The notes beneath the pieces were generated by a model. It saw only the letters and a list, made by a program, of their open reading frames with translations, did not search any database and was not told the origin of the DNA. A stretch of 64,000 nt of DNA from Helicobacter himalayensis (GTDB lineage: Bacteria; Campylobacterota; Campylobacteria; Campylobacterales; Helicobacteraceae), in contig NZ_CP014991.1 in NCBI RefSeq assembly GCF_001602095.1, positions 62,001 to 126,000 on the forward strand. The letters run 5' to 3'. The number at the start of each line of letters is the position of its first letter. Position 1 is the first letter of the stretch. Position numbers and translations under genes: made by a program. Below, in pieces: positions 7,423 to 16,860 of the stretch.

Positions 7423-8889
7423 ATGGCAAAAAAACTCCATACTTTTGCAGGCGAGACTGCCGCGCATGCGATGCAAAAGGCAAAAGATGCGTATGGTGAG
7501 AACCTCCTTATTGTAGAGACAAAAGAAATTAGAAAGCGTACTTTCACCCAGCCCGGACTTTATGAACTTGTCGTGGAAGTAGAGGGCGAGGATACTACAA
7601 ATGTTAAAAATCAAAATGATGAGCAAATTTCACCAAATAAATTACAACAAAAAATCGATGAAATCGCCCTAAAAGAGCTTGCTAAAAAGAGATTGCAAAA
7701 AAATAATCCCGGTGTAAGTTTGCAAATAAGCGATGTGGCACAGATTAAAAGTATGGTGGGTGAGGTGGCAAATATCGTGCAAAATGACTTGCATATCCCG
7801 CCGCAAAAGCCACGCGTTGCGCCTAAAAAAGTTATCACGCCTGCAAACCCTTACAGAAGCGCCATTGCAGAATCCACCACAGAATCAAGTATCAATCAAA
7901 AAGAACTTGATTCTAAGATTGAGGATATGCAGAGAATGCGCATTAACCAAACGCAGGCTGAGCGTGCGGAATTGCGTGAAATCCGCCAAGAGCTGGATAA
8001 AATCAATGACAAAATGAAAATTATCCAAAATATGTTTTGGGAAGAGCGCGCACCCGAAGGGCTTTCTATCCCGCAAGAATTTGCTGAAATCTATCGCCTT
8101 GCTAAAGCAAGTGGTATGAATAAGGAGCATTTAGATTCTATTATGCGCCTAAGTTTAGAACTTATGCCTTTAAGAATGCGCGAAAACTCCGTGACAATCA
8201 AGCGTTATTTTAGAGAAGTGTTGCGTAAGATGATTTTTTGTCGTTCCGAGAATCTGCCTTTGGGGCAAAAAAAGATTCTTATGCTTGTGGGTCCCACAGG
8301 TGTTGGGAAAACGACAACTTTAGCAAAGCTTGCTGCGCGTTATAGCATTATGCTAGAAAAGCGCCATAAGGTTGGGATTATCACCCTTGATACCTATCGG
8401 CTCGCAGCAGTAGATCAGCTTATGGCGTATGCGCGTATGATGCGTCTAAGCATTGATACGGTAGTAGAGCCTGATGAATTTGGTAAAGCCATAGATTCTC
8501 TGCGCCATTGTGATGTGATTTTGATTGATACAGCCGGACATTCACAGCACGATAGGCAAAAACTAGAGGCATTAAAAAGCTATGTGGATAATGACTATAA
8601 AATCGATGTCTCGCTCGTGCTTGCGCTCAATGCCAAATACGAGGACTTGCGCGATACTTACAATGCCTTTGGCGGTATGCTTGATATTGATACGATTATT
8701 TTTAGCAAGCTTGATGAGTCAAAGAGTTTTGGGAATATGTTTTCGCTCATTTATGAGACAAAAAAGCCAATTAGCTACCTTTCAATAGGGCAGAGTGTGC
8801 CAAATGATTTGATTTTAGCGACAAATGATTATTTGGTAGATTGTTTGCTTGATGGATTTAAAAAGCCAGAGGAAAAAGGGCTGCTCTAA
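7423..8889 (+). CDS. flhF: Flagellar biosynthesis GTPase FlhF
   Basis: FlhF is an SRP-type GTPase that marks the cell pole for flagellum assembly and, in Campylobacterota, is needed for sigma-54 flagellar gene expression. The 488-residue protein has a variable basic N-terminal B domain (1-150), an N domain, and a G domain with GPTGVGKTTTLAKLAARY (about 290), DTYRLAAVDQL, DTAGHSQHD and FSKLDESKSFG. The DTAG motif is complete. It begins one base after the folK stop and is followed 21 bases later by flhG, its regulatory partner. Confidence 0.96.
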   Translation: MAKKLHTFAGETAAHAMQKAKDAYGENLLIVETKEIRKRTFTQPGLYELVVEVEGEDTTNVKNQNDEQISPNKLQQKIDEIALKELAKKRLQKNNPGVSLQISDVAQIKSMVGEVANIVQNDLHIPPQKPRVAPKKVITPANPYRSAIAESTTESSINQKELDSKIEDMQRMRINQTQAERAELREIRQELDKINDKMKIIQNMFWEERAPEGLSIPQEFAEIYRLAKASGMNKEHLDSIMRLSLELMPLRMRENSVTIKRYFREVLRKMIFCRSENLPLGQKKILMLVGPTGVGKTTTLAKLAARYSIMLEKRHKVGIITLDTYRLAAVDQLMAYARMMRLSIDTVVEPDEFGKAIDSLRHCDVILIDTAGHSQHDRQKLEALKSYVDNDYKIDVSLVLALNAKYEDLRDTYNAFGGMLDIDTIIFSKLDESKSFGNMFSLIYETKKPISYLSIGQSVPNDLILATNDYLVDCLLDGFKKPEEKGLL

Positions 8890-8910
8890 AAAAGTCATCT
8901 AAGGAAAATT

Positions 8911-9825
8911 ATGCCAAAGCCTCCAAAACACCAAGCTGCCGAGCTTGAAACACTTTTTCAAAAAAACAATAAGCGCAATTTCTCACAAACGCGCTTTATT
9001 GCTATCACAAGCGGTAAAGGAGGCGTGGGGAAGTCAAGCATTAGTGCAAATCTCTCTTACGCGCTGTGGAAGCTAGGTAAAAGAGTCGCGGTTTTTGATG
9101 CGGATATTGGCTTGGCAAATTTAGATTTAATCTTTGGCGTGAAAACAAAATACAATATTTTGCACGCGCTTAAGGGCGAGGTAAATTTTAGCGAAGTATT
9201 GCACACGATAGAATCTGGATTGTATCTTGTGCCCGGTGAAAGTGGCGAGGAGATTCTCAAATATGCCAACAGCGGGGTTTTTGAACGTTTTTTAGAGGAT
9301 TGCAATATTTTGCAAGACTTGGATTATATGATTATCGATACAGGTGCGGGCATTGGCGGGGTGACGCAGAGTTTTTTAGAAGCAAGTGATATGCTTGTGG
9401 TGGTTACAATGCGCGATCCTTCCGCGCTCACAGACGCATACGCGACAATTAAGCTTAACGCAAAAAGCAAAGATGACATTGCCCTTATTGTCAATATGGC
9501 ACAAAATGCCAAAGAAGCGCGCGCGACTTATGAGCGCATTAATGGCGTAGCGAAAGAAAAAATTACAAATTTGCGCTTGCATTATTTAGGCTATTTAACC
9601 CAAAGCGCGACAATCTCAAAAGCCACGCGCGCCAGAGAGCTTTTTTATAAAGCAGAGCCACTAAGCCCTTCAAAATTGCAAATTGATAGCATTGTTAGGC
9701 ATTTACTTAATTTAGAATCTAAACTTTTTGCATCAAATGCCTCGCGCATTATGGAACAAAATATGCTTTCAGAATCCCAAAGCGCGTTTGGCTCTTTTTT
9801 TAGGCGAATGTTGGGCTATCTGTAG
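8911..9825 (+). CDS. flhG: MinD-like ATPase FlhG (FleN/YlxH), flagellar number regulator
   Basis: FlhG limits flagellar number by stimulating FlhF and acting on flagellar transcription. The 304-residue protein has a deviant Walker A ITSGKGGVGKSSISANLSYALWKLGKRVAVFDADIGLANLDLIFG (about 31-75), the DTGAGIGG switch, and a C-terminal amphipathic stretch (ending SFFRRMLGYL) like a MinD membrane-targeting helix. The N-terminus has the short DQAXXLR-like activation helix region before the P-loop. AAGGAA precedes the ATG. Confidence 0.94.
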   Translation: MPKPPKHQAAELETLFQKNNKRNFSQTRFIAITSGKGGVGKSSISANLSYALWKLGKRVAVFDADIGLANLDLIFGVKTKYNILHALKGEVNFSEVLHTIESGLYLVPGESGEEILKYANSGVFERFLEDCNILQDLDYMIIDTGAGIGGVTQSFLEASDMLVVVTMRDPSALTDAYATIKLNAKSKDDIALIVNMAQNAKEARATYERINGVAKEKITNLRLHYLGYLTQSATISKATRARELFYKAEPLSPSKLQIDSIVRHLLNLESKLFASNASRIMEQNMLSESQSAFGSFFRRMLGYL

Positions 9826-9864
9826 GATTTGCTAACACCATAATAAAGAGGATTGCAGAAAGGA

Positions 9865-10194
9865 ATGAAACCTGATAATTATATGAGCTTTAGCATTGTT
9901 GCTGGGTTTTTTATTGGGCTGGCATTTTCTATTGTGAAGTTTGATGAGCCCGCATTTATGGTGATTTGGACGATTATTACAACAATTGGGATTTATCTCA
10001 TTGTGGCAATGTCAGTCGCGCTGTATTTTTGGTTTTTGGACCACGAGAAATCAAGGGTGAAAAAAGATAAATTAGAAAAAAACCTCGAATACTATCGCTT
10101 AGAATTTGATAGGCGTGAGAAAGAAGCGGCAAAGATTAGCACTTTCTTAAAAAGCATAGAATCCGACCAAGAAGAAGAGAGTGCAAGTGCATAA
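9865..10194 (+). CDS. Small membrane protein conserved in the flhG-fliA interval
   Basis: This is a protein of about 109 residues with two hydrophobic helices (about 8-24 and 28-55) and a charged C-terminal tail rich in K, E and R. I recognise no domain. H. pylori has a small membrane protein at the same place between the flhG and fliA homologues, so conserved context suggests a flagellar or regulatory role; this is inference. The start is uncertain. TTG at 9853, ATG at 9865 and ATG at 9883 are all in frame, and the AGAGGA at 9847 best suits 9865. fliA follows immediately. Confidence 0.6.
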   Translation: MKPDNYMSFSIVAGFFIGLAFSIVKFDEPAFMVIWTIITTIGIYLIVAMSVALYFWFLDHEKSRVKKDKLEKNLEYYRLEFDRREKEAAKISTFLKSIESDQEEESASA

Positions 10195-10204
10195 AGGAGC
10201 GGTA

Positions 10205-10900
10205 GTGGAACAAAATGCATATAAACAAAATATCAAATATGCTCAAGATGAGCTAGCTACGCAATATCTCCCTGCTGTTAAGGCGATGGCATTTCGCCTG
10301 AAAGAGCGCCTGCCAAGCTCTATTGATGTGATGGATTTGGTTTCTATCGGCGCAGAGGAGCTAGTCAAGCTCTCGCGTCGCTACGATAGCTCGATTAATG
10401 ACTCTTTTTGGGGCTATGCCAAAACGCGCGTAAATGGCGCAATGCTTGATTATTTGCGTAGCCTTGATGTGCTTTCGCGCTCAAATAGAAAGCTTGTCAA
10501 AAACATAGATTCTGAAATTTCAAAATATTTCAATGAGTATGAAAGCGAGCCAAGCGATGAGTATCTCGCAAAAGTGCTTAATGAGGATATACAAAAAATA
10601 AAAGAAGCACGCGTGGCAAGCGATATTTACGCACTTGTGCCAATTGATGAGCAGTATAATACCATTGTTGGTGATACAATTTTAGAGGATTTAGCCCAAG
10701 AAGAGCTTATTGAAATTATCTCAAAAATCCTTAGCAAACTAAGTCAGCGCGAGCAAATGATAATCCAGCTGTATTATTTTGAAGAATTAAGCTTGAAAGA
10801 AATTAGTGAGATTCTGGGTATTACGGAATCTCGCATTTCTCAAATCGCAAAAGAAGTGATTAAAAAAATCCGCACAGGACTAGGGGAAGGCAGTGGCTGA
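10205..10900 (+). CDS. fliA: Flagellar sigma factor sigma-28 (FliA)
   Basis: FliA directs RNA polymerase to late flagellar promoters. The 231-residue protein has region 2 (QYLPAVKAMAFRLKERLPSSIDVMDLVSIGAEELVKLSRRYD, then FWGYAKTRVNGAMLDYLRSLD). Its region 4 is LSQREQMIIQLYYFEELSLKEISEILGITESRISQIAKEVIKKIR. The GTG at 10205 is chosen because AAAGGAG lies five bases upstream; the earlier GTG at 10181 has no ribosome site. Its end overlaps fliM by eight bases. The promoter at 16789 is a plausible target. Confidence 0.95.
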   Translation: MEQNAYKQNIKYAQDELATQYLPAVKAMAFRLKERLPSSIDVMDLVSIGAEELVKLSRRYDSSINDSFWGYAKTRVNGAMLDYLRSLDVLSRSNRKLVKNIDSEISKYFNEYESEPSDEYLAKVLNEDIQKIKEARVASDIYALVPIDEQYNTIVGDTILEDLAQEELIEIISKILSKLSQREQMIIQLYYFEELSLKEISEILGITESRISQIAKEVIKKIRTGLGEGSG

Positions 10901-11957
10901 TATTCTAAGTCAAGAGGAGATTGACGCGCTACTTGAGGTAGCCGATGAGGGTGCGGACGCCGAAGCGCTAGAGAAAGAAGATGTCCTCCATCAAAAAACG
11001 GTTACACTTTATGACTTTAAACGCCCAAATCGCGTTAGCAAGGAGCAATTGCGCGCATTTAAAAGTATCCACGACAAAATGACGCGTTCGCTTTCTTCGC
11101 AGATTTCAGCGGTGATGCGCTCAATTGTTGAGATTCAGCTTCATAGCGTGGAGCAGATGACTTATGGGGAATTCCTGATGAGTTTGCCAAGTCCTACGAG
11201 CTTCAATGTTTTTTCAATGAAACCACTTGAAGGCAGTGGTGTGCTTGAGATCAATCCTAGTATCGCGTTTCCGATGATTGATAGGCTTTTAGGTGGGAAG
11301 GGCGATCCGTATGAGAGCTCGCGGGAATTTAGCGATATAGAGTTGAATTTGCTTGATACCATTTTGCGCCAAATGATGCAAAATCTCAAAGAGGCGTGGA
11401 GTTCTGTGGCAGAAATTTACCCAAGCATTGATGCTAAAGAATCTAGCCCAAATGTCGTGCAAATCGTGGCGCAAAATGAAATTGTCATTATGGTAGTGAT
11501 GGAGATAATTATTGGGCATAGTAGCGGAATGATGAATATTTGCTATCCTGTGATTGCACTAGAATCTGTGCTTTCACGCCTTGCGACAAGAGATTTGATG
11601 CTAAGTGATACAAGCTCGAAAAAATCGCGCAATAAAGAATTGCAAGCGTTAATCGCTGGGGCGAATGTGGTTGTTTCAGCCTATATTGGCGATACGACAA
11701 TCACATTAAAAGAATTGCTTGATTTAGAAGTGGGAAATATCGTGCGTCTGGATAGGGTGGCAGATGATAGCGTGGTGGTAACAATTGATGAGAGGGAAAA
11801 ATATATTGCCACTATCGGATTGCAACGTTATCGCAAAAGCATACAGATTAAGGAAATGATTGTTACCGAAAAAGACCAAGTCAAAGAAGTGCTTGAAGTG
11901 CTTGAAGCGCAGAGAAAAAATCGCGTCATTGATGTTGGACAAGAAGAAAGCGAGTAA
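10893..11957 (+). CDS. fliM: Flagellar motor switch protein FliM
   Basis: FliM is the middle part of the C-ring switch and binds phosphorylated CheY. The first residues, ADILSQEEIDALLEV, are the CheY-binding segment. The CheC-like middle domain contains LEINPSIAFPMIDRLLGGKG. The C-terminal SpoA domain (about 265-340) carries LKELLDLEVGNIVRLDRVADDSVVVTID. Length 354 residues is usual. It starts with GTG inside the end of fliA, preceded by GGGGAAGG, and is followed five bases later by fliY. Confidence 0.95.
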   Translation: MADILSQEEIDALLEVADEGADAEALEKEDVLHQKTVTLYDFKRPNRVSKEQLRAFKSIHDKMTRSLSSQISAVMRSIVEIQLHSVEQMTYGEFLMSLPSPTSFNVFSMKPLEGSGVLEINPSIAFPMIDRLLGGKGDPYESSREFSDIELNLLDTILRQMMQNLKEAWSSVAEIYPSIDAKESSPNVVQIVAQNEIVIMVVMEIIIGHSSGMMNICYPVIALESVLSRLATRDLMLSDTSSKKSRNKELQALIAGANVVVSAYIGDTTITLKELLDLEVGNIVRLDRVADDSVVVTIDEREKYIATIGLQRYRKSIQIKEMIVTEKDQVKEVLEVLEAQRKNRVIDVGQEESE

Positions 11958-11962
11958 AAATT

Positions 11963-12793
11963 ATGAAAAGATTCATTGATTTAATCATCACTGAAAGTAT
12001 CACCACCATTGAAGGCTTGATGGGGAAAACTGCAAGTATCACGCACACACGCGATGATAATGTGAGCCTAGAATCCCTGCCTAGCTCCTATGCTATCGCC
12101 ACGCTTGAAGTAAGTGGCGAAGGAAGCGGGATAATTGCTATTGTAGTGCCCTCAGTTATGGGAAGCGCGCTATCAGATATGATGCTAGGGGGTGATGGTG
12201 CGTCAAAAGATACGCTTGATAGCGATGATTTGGACGCGTTAAAAGAGATTATCTCAAATGTTTTTGGCGCAATTTCTACAAATTTGAGCTCACAAAAAGA
12301 CTTACCAAGGCTTAGTTTCAAATGCACAAATATCGAGTTTGTCTCGCAAAGTATGGATTTAAGCAAGTTTCAAAAGGCATATATTTTTAGTTTTAATCTA
12401 GATTCTATCCATTCAGATTTTCTTTTGCTTTCTTCGGAATCTTTTGTCAAGCTTTTTGACGTACCACAGCCTAGTGCCCAAAACATGCAAAATACAGAAT
12501 CCGCACCCGCGCTAAGTCCGACAGAATTTAAAAATATCAATATGATTTTAGATGTGCGCTTAAATGTGCGCGTGCGTATCGGGCAAAAGCGTATGCTTTT
12601 AAAAGATGTTATTTCGATGGATATAGGAAGTGTGATTGAGCTTAACCAGCTCGCAAACGACCCACTTGATATACTTGTCGATGATAAGGTGATTGCGCGC
12701 GGGGAAGTGGTGATTGTCGATGGGAACTTTGGAATCCAAATCACAGATATAGGCTCGCGCAAAGAGCGCTTAGAGCAACTTCGAGGAAGTTAA
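11963..12793 (+). CDS. fliY: Flagellar motor switch protein FliY (FliN-like)
   Basis: FliY is a FliN-type switch protein with an extra N-terminal CheC-like domain. Residues 1-170 resemble CheC/FliM (ITTIEGLMGKTASITHT, then IAIVVPSVMGSALSDMMLGGDG and LKEIISNVFGAISTNLSS). Residues 190-270 form the SpoA domain with LDVRLNVRVRIGQKRMLLKDVISMDIGSVIELNQLANDPLDILVDDKVIARGEVVIVDGNFGIQI. The CheC phosphatase motif is not evident to me. It ends the fliA-fliM-fliY string. Confidence 0.92.
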   Translation: MKRFIDLIITESITTIEGLMGKTASITHTRDDNVSLESLPSSYAIATLEVSGEGSGIIAIVVPSVMGSALSDMMLGGDGASKDTLDSDDLDALKEIISNVFGAISTNLSSQKDLPRLSFKCTNIEFVSQSMDLSKFQKAYIFSFNLDSIHSDFLLLSSESFVKLFDVPQPSAQNMQNTESAPALSPTEFKNINMILDVRLNVRVRIGQKRMLLKDVISMDIGSVIELNQLANDPLDILVDDKVIARGEVVIVDGNFGIQITDIGSRKERLEQLRGS

Positions 12794-12804
12794 ATAGAAA
12801 TTTT

Positions 12805-14085
12805 ATGCCACATTTTTATGCTACAAAATCTTTAGATTCTGAAATCTTGCCCTTTCAAAGCGGGGAGTTTGAATTTCTCCTTTGCGCTACAAACTGCCTT
12901 TTTGAAGAAAGCTCGCTTGTTTTGGTGCGCTACAAAAACAAAGAGGAATTTTTTATCAGAATCTTATCCAAACAAAAAGACACATTAAAAAGAAAAGACG
13001 CGTTGAAGCAAAAGGATACACCCTCTTGCGCGCGCTATTTGTATAAATGCCACAAATATGCTACTCCAACGCCCATTGGCATTGCAAAAGATGCCCTGCA
13101 AATCCTTAGTGTAAAGTTAGATTCTACAATTTCGCATAATCTCTCGCCAAACACACCCGCACAAAGCACACAAAGTGAGTTTTTGCTTACACCCCAGCAA
13201 GTTTTCGCCTTTTTGCAAGATTCTAAAAATGTAGAAAATCTAAGCCTTGAAATTGGCTTTGGCAGTGGCAGACATTTGCTAAATCTCGCTACAAATGCGC
13301 AAAAAGAAAAAAGCAACGCGCGCTTTTTGGGGCTTGAGATTTATAAGCCCGCCATTGAGCAAGCCCTGCGTCAAATAAAACTTCTCAATTTAGAGAATCT
13401 CTATATTTCAAATCTCGATGTGCGTCTGCTTTTGGAGCTTATGCCACAAGATTCTTTAAGTGTTATTTACTTGCATTTCCCTGTGCCGTGGGGTAAAAAA
13501 CCTCATCGCCGTGTTTTTAGTAAAACCTTCTTGCATCACGCACTGCGGGCGCTAAAAATGGGTGGATTCTTACATTTACGCACTGATGATGAGGGGTATT
13601 TTGAAGATTCTTTGAATATTCTAAAAAGCACGCATACCAAATATCGTGTGGAAAAAAATGCAAGCCTTAGTGTGGTGAGTAAATATGAAGCGCGCTGGCG
13701 AAGGCAGCAAAAAGATATTTATGATGTTTTTGTGTATAAAAATGTGCTAAGTCAAACGCCCGCGCAAACAAGTGGGGATTTTCACTTCACCAAAGCCCAA
13801 CAAAGTGTGTTTTACAAAAAAGCGCAATTTTTTGCAAAAAATCCACAAAATTTACCAAAAGTGTTAAAAAAGGATTGCTTTTTGCATATTAATAGCATAT
13901 ACAAAAACAAAGATTGTTTTATTGTGAGTGTGAGTTTTGGGGATTTTTACCAACCTCAAAATAGTTTTGTTTTGATTCAAAATCACACAGCGCGCTATGT
14001 TGGCAAGGATTTGCTCCCTACAAATGCCGCGTTGAACGCACATAAGCTGCTTTGTGAAATCCTAACTTCAAAGGAAGAATTGTGA
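12805..14085 (+). CDS. trmB: tRNA (guanine-N7-)-methyltransferase, long Campylobacterota form
   Basis: TrmB makes m7G46 in the variable loop of tRNA. The SAM-binding motif LEIGFGSGRHLLNLA lies near residue 150. The catalytic region is SVIYLHFPVPWGKKPHRRVFSKTFLHHALRALKMGGFLHLRTDDEGYFE (about 220-270). At 426 residues it is far longer than the E. coli enzyme: an N-terminal extension of about 120 and a C-terminal one of about 120 flank the methylase core, as in other Helicobacter and Campylobacter TrmBs. The stop overlaps the ftsE start, which begins the conserved trmB-ftsE-ftsX string. Confidence 0.9.
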   Translation: MPHFYATKSLDSEILPFQSGEFEFLLCATNCLFEESSLVLVRYKNKEEFFIRILSKQKDTLKRKDALKQKDTPSCARYLYKCHKYATPTPIGIAKDALQILSVKLDSTISHNLSPNTPAQSTQSEFLLTPQQVFAFLQDSKNVENLSLEIGFGSGRHLLNLATNAQKEKSNARFLGLEIYKPAIEQALRQIKLLNLENLYISNLDVRLLLELMPQDSLSVIYLHFPVPWGKKPHRRVFSKTFLHHALRALKMGGFLHLRTDDEGYFEDSLNILKSTHTKYRVEKNASLSVVSKYEARWRRQQKDIYDVFVYKNVLSQTPAQTSGDFHFTKAQQSVFYKKAQFFAKNPQNLPKVLKKDCFLHINSIYKNKDCFIVSVSFGDFYQPQNSFVLIQNHTARYVGKDLLPTNAALNAHKLLCEILTSKEEL

Positions 14086-14753
14086 GCACAATCATAGAAG
14101 CAAAGAATCTGAACTTGGGCTACAAAAATGATGAAAATGTCATAAAAAATGCAAGTTTTAGTATTAATGCAAAAGAATTTGTTTTCATCACCGGGGCGAG
14201 TGGTAGCGGGAAAAGCACGATTTTAAGCTCGCTTTATGGGCATTTGCCTGTCAAAGGTGGCTCGTTAGAGGTCTATGGTATCAATATGCCTCGCGCTTCA
14301 AAGGCAAGGATTCACTATTTGCGCCAAAATATAGGCATTGTCTTTCAGGACTATAAACTTGTGAAAGAATGGAATATCGAAAAAAATGTTATGCTTCCTA
14401 TGGTGATAAATGGCTATAAGAAAGAAATTTGTAAATCTCAAGTTGAGCGCCTTTTGGTGCATATCAAGCTTTCGCATAAGGCAAATAAATTCCCCTTAGA
14501 GCTTAGTGGTGGGGAACAGCAACGCGTAGCAATGGCGCGCGCACTCGCGCATAATCCTGCTATTATCCTAGCAGATGAGCCAACAGGGAATCTTGATGAT
14601 TACTCAAGCGAGCTTATTTGGGGGCTTTTAAAAGGCGTGAATGAACAGCTTGGCATAACCGTGGTTGTAGTGACGCACCGCCTGCCAGAGCGCTTAAATG
14701 TTAATTACAGACGCTTACACATTGAAGAAGGGGTAGTATATGAATTCTCTTAA
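14082..14753 (+). CDS. ftsE: Cell division ATP-binding protein FtsE
   Basis: FtsE is the ABC ATPase of the FtsEX complex, which activates septal peptidoglycan hydrolases through an EnvC-type partner. Walker [19 protein letters not shown]-loop FQDYKLV, signature [20 protein letters not shown], Walker [13 protein letters not shown] and the H-loop VVVTHR are all present in 223 residues. The GTG start lies in the last codons of trmB, and ftsX overlaps its end by 14 bases. Two genes later lies the likely EnvC-like partner. Confidence 0.95.
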   Translation: MSTIIEAKNLNLGYKNDENVIKNASFSINAKEFVFITGASGSGKSTILSSLYGHLPVKGGSLEVYGINMPRASKARIHYLRQNIGIVFQDYKLVKEWNIEKNVMLPMVINGYKKEICKSQVERLLVHIKLSHKANKFPLELSGGEQQRVAMARALAHNPAIILADEPTGNLDDYSSELIWGLLKGVNEQLGITVVVVTHRLPERLNVNYRRLHIEEGVVYEFS

Positions 14754-15549
14754 AAGACATCTTGCCTTAATCATTCCATTGCTCGCGCTACTTTTTGGGT
14801 TGGAGAGCATTTTACTTGTCAATCGCGCAATTGCCACACACGAGCAAAAACTCGCAGAGAGCTATTCTATCGTTATTGCTTCAAAAGAAGTGCTTACCTT
14901 ACAAAAAGTGCAAAGCTTTATACGAGAAGCAAGTGAGCTTACGCCAACGGCTACAGATTCTCTAATGAATGATTTACGCAAAGATCTTAGCAAAGAAAGC
15001 GTGGAATCTATCCAAAAAGAATTGCCCTATTTTTATAAACTGCGCCTATCCGTTTTCCCAGACCAAGAGCGTTTGGATAAAATCCGCTCGACTTTGCTTA
15101 AGCTTAATGGCGTGCTAAAGGTTGAAGCCTTTGTGAAATCGCATTCTCAAGTGTATAAACTTTTGCTTATTATCAAAGGCTCGGTGGTGATTTTCTCTGT
15201 GCTCATTGCGCTTTTAAGTGCGCTTTTAATGGTGAAGCAAATTGAGGTGTGGAAATTTGAGCATAGTGAAAGAATGGAGATTATGAGCTTTTTAGGCGCG
15301 CCTTCTTGGATGCGTAATAGCATACTTTTTAAGCTTGCGATTATAGATTCTTTTGTCGCCACAGCACTAAGTGTTATCGCGCTACTTTATTTCAAAGACA
15401 GCGCGCTTGCCCTAAATATCGCCGAAGCGCTAGAAGTGACTTCAGAGATTGTGAAAGTGTGGAGTGATTTATTTGTTTTACTTTTCTCTTCTATTGTGAT
15501 TTCGCTTGTATCTGTGGCATTTGTGATTTTAAAGCAAAAAGATTTGTAA
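14740..15549 (+). CDS. ftsX: Cell division protein FtsX
   Basis: FtsX is the permease-like half of FtsEX. The 269-residue protein has an N-terminal transmembrane helix (about 8-27) and a large periplasmic domain (28-140). Three C-terminal helices follow (about 142-165, 197-220, 238-262), the FtsX/MacB fold. The periplasmic loop would recruit the coiled-coil protein encoded next. It overlaps ftsE and shares one base with the following start (TAATG). Confidence 0.92.
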   Translation: MNSLKRHLALIIPLLALLFGLESILLVNRAIATHEQKLAESYSIVIASKEVLTLQKVQSFIREASELTPTATDSLMNDLRKDLSKESVESIQKELPYFYKLRLSVFPDQERLDKIRSTLLKLNGVLKVEAFVKSHSQVYKLLLIIKGSVVIFSVLIALLSALLMVKQIEVWKFEHSERMEIMSFLGAPSWMRNSILFKLAIIDSFVATALSVIALLYFKDSALALNIAEALEVTSEIVKVWSDLFVLLFSSIVISLVSVAFVILKQKDL

Positions 15550-16781
15550 TGCGCGCTTTTAGTAGGCTTTTTTTCTGTGTTTTTTTTGCGACAAATGTTT
15601 TTGCAAATATCGAGCAAGACATTTCACTAAACACCCAAAAGCTTGCGCAAAACAACAAGGAAAAAACCCAACTTAGCCAAAAGCTAGAAGTACTTGGAAA
15701 AAATATTCAAGCTAAAAATAATGAGGTGATAAGGCTAGATTCTCAAATTGAAAGCTTGCAGAAAGAAATTAACCAAAATAAAAATAAATATTCCGCACAA
15801 GAGCAAGCCTTGCAGGAAAATCAAAAGCGCCACAAACAGCTTTTAGAGCGACAAAGTGCGCTAGAAAATGAGATTCTTACACTTTTTTCACAAGGGCTGG
15901 CATTTTATATGCTTAGCGAACATATAGAATCCCCCGAAGATGTGCTTTCCCGCGAGGCATATATGATACTTTTTGCTAACACAAAAAAGCGCATAAAAAC
16001 GCTCAATACGCAAAAACAAAAATTAAGCAATGATATTATTGCGGTTTCAAAAAATATCACGCAGATTCAAAACTCAATCGATGAAAGCACGAAGAAAAAA
16101 AATGAGCTAGAATCTGCTAAGACGAAGCAAGAGCAGGTCCTTCTTTCCATGCAAGGCGAGCTAAAAATTTATAATCAAAAATTACAAGAAATCAACAATG
16201 AGCGCAAGAATCTAGATTCTATTTTAAACAATCTCAAAATCACACAAGCACAGAATCAGAAAAAAATCGAGGAAAAAATCAAAAAAGAAGAAGAGGATAA
16301 TGCCAAAAAGCCACAACAAAAGCGCACAATCACTGCGGATAAAAATATAAAAATCGCTTCAAGCGCGTATAAAGATATTTCTACTATCGCTTATAAAGGT
16401 GCAAAGACTATCGCGCCGCTAGATTCTTTTATGGTGGAGCAGAAGTTTGGTCCGACATTTGACCCGGTGTATAAGATGAAATTTTTTTATGAAAATGTGA
16501 TTCTTGTGCCAAAAAAGAGAAATGCTGATGTTAAAAGCGTGTTGGACGGCAGGATTGTCTTTGCAAAAGAAAATCCTGTGATTAAAAAAGTCATCATTAT
16601 TGAGCATACAAATTCGCTCTACACCGTATATGCGTATTTGGATAAGATTTCTGCGACAATCAAACCCGGTGTGCATATCAAAAAGGGTTACATTATAGGA
16701 AAAGTCAATGAAAAGCTAAGTTTTGAAGTAACCCAAAAAGACAAGCATATCGATCCACTTCAGCTTATTAAAGTTAATTAA
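15549..16781 (+). CDS. EnvC-like murein hydrolase activator with degenerate LytM domain
   Basis: This secreted 410-residue protein has a signal peptide (1-20), a long Q/K/N-rich coiled coil (about 22-250) and a C-terminal M23/LytM-like domain (about 285-408). The usual zinc ligands appear lost. The GxxHxGxDi region reads MKFFYENVILV, the second motif reads TVYAYLDKISATIKPG instead of an HLS form, and the last reads LSFEVTQKDKHIDP. E. coli EnvC, which is bound by FtsEX, likewise has a catalytically dead LytM domain that switches on amidases. Placement directly after ftsX fits that role. H. pylori has a protein at the same place. Confidence 0.78.
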   Translation: MRAFSRLFFCVFFATNVFANIEQDISLNTQKLAQNNKEKTQLSQKLEVLGKNIQAKNNEVIRLDSQIESLQKEINQNKNKYSAQEQALQENQKRHKQLLERQSALENEILTLFSQGLAFYMLSEHIESPEDVLSREAYMILFANTKKRIKTLNTQKQKLSNDIIAVSKNITQIQNSIDESTKKKNELESAKTKQEQVLLSMQGELKIYNQKLQEINNERKNLDSILNNLKITQAQNQKKIEEKIKKEEEDNAKKPQQKRTITADKNIKIASSAYKDISTIAYKGAKTIAPLDSFMVEQKFGPTFDPVYKMKFFYENVILVPKKRNADVKSVLDGRIVFAKENPVIKKVIIIEHTNSLYTVYAYLDKISATIKPGVHIKKGYIIGKVNEKLSFEVTQKDKHIDPLQLIKVN

Positions 16782-16788
16782 GAGATTT

Positions 16789-16813
16789 TAAAAAAGTTTT
16801 ATTTAGTCGATAC
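16789..16813 (+). promoter_or_regulatory. Sigma-28 (FliA) promoter for the flaG-fliD-fliS operon
   Basis: TAAA (16789-16792) is separated by exactly 15 bases from CGATAC (16808-16813), matching the flagellar sigma-28 pattern TAAA-N15-CGAT. It lies 48 bases before the flaG ATG. A sigma-70-like TACAAT at 16821-16826 may give a second, weaker start. Confidence 0.65.
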
Positions 16814-16860
16814 TGCACGCTACAATCCTTTTAGTTTAAGTTTCAAGGAGGAAGCTAGAG

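Noticed and set aside
12370-12762. 130-codon open frame on the minus strand inside fliY
   Set aside because: It lies wholly within a well-supported flagellar gene, is rich in S, T and I, has no ribosome site and no recognisable domain.
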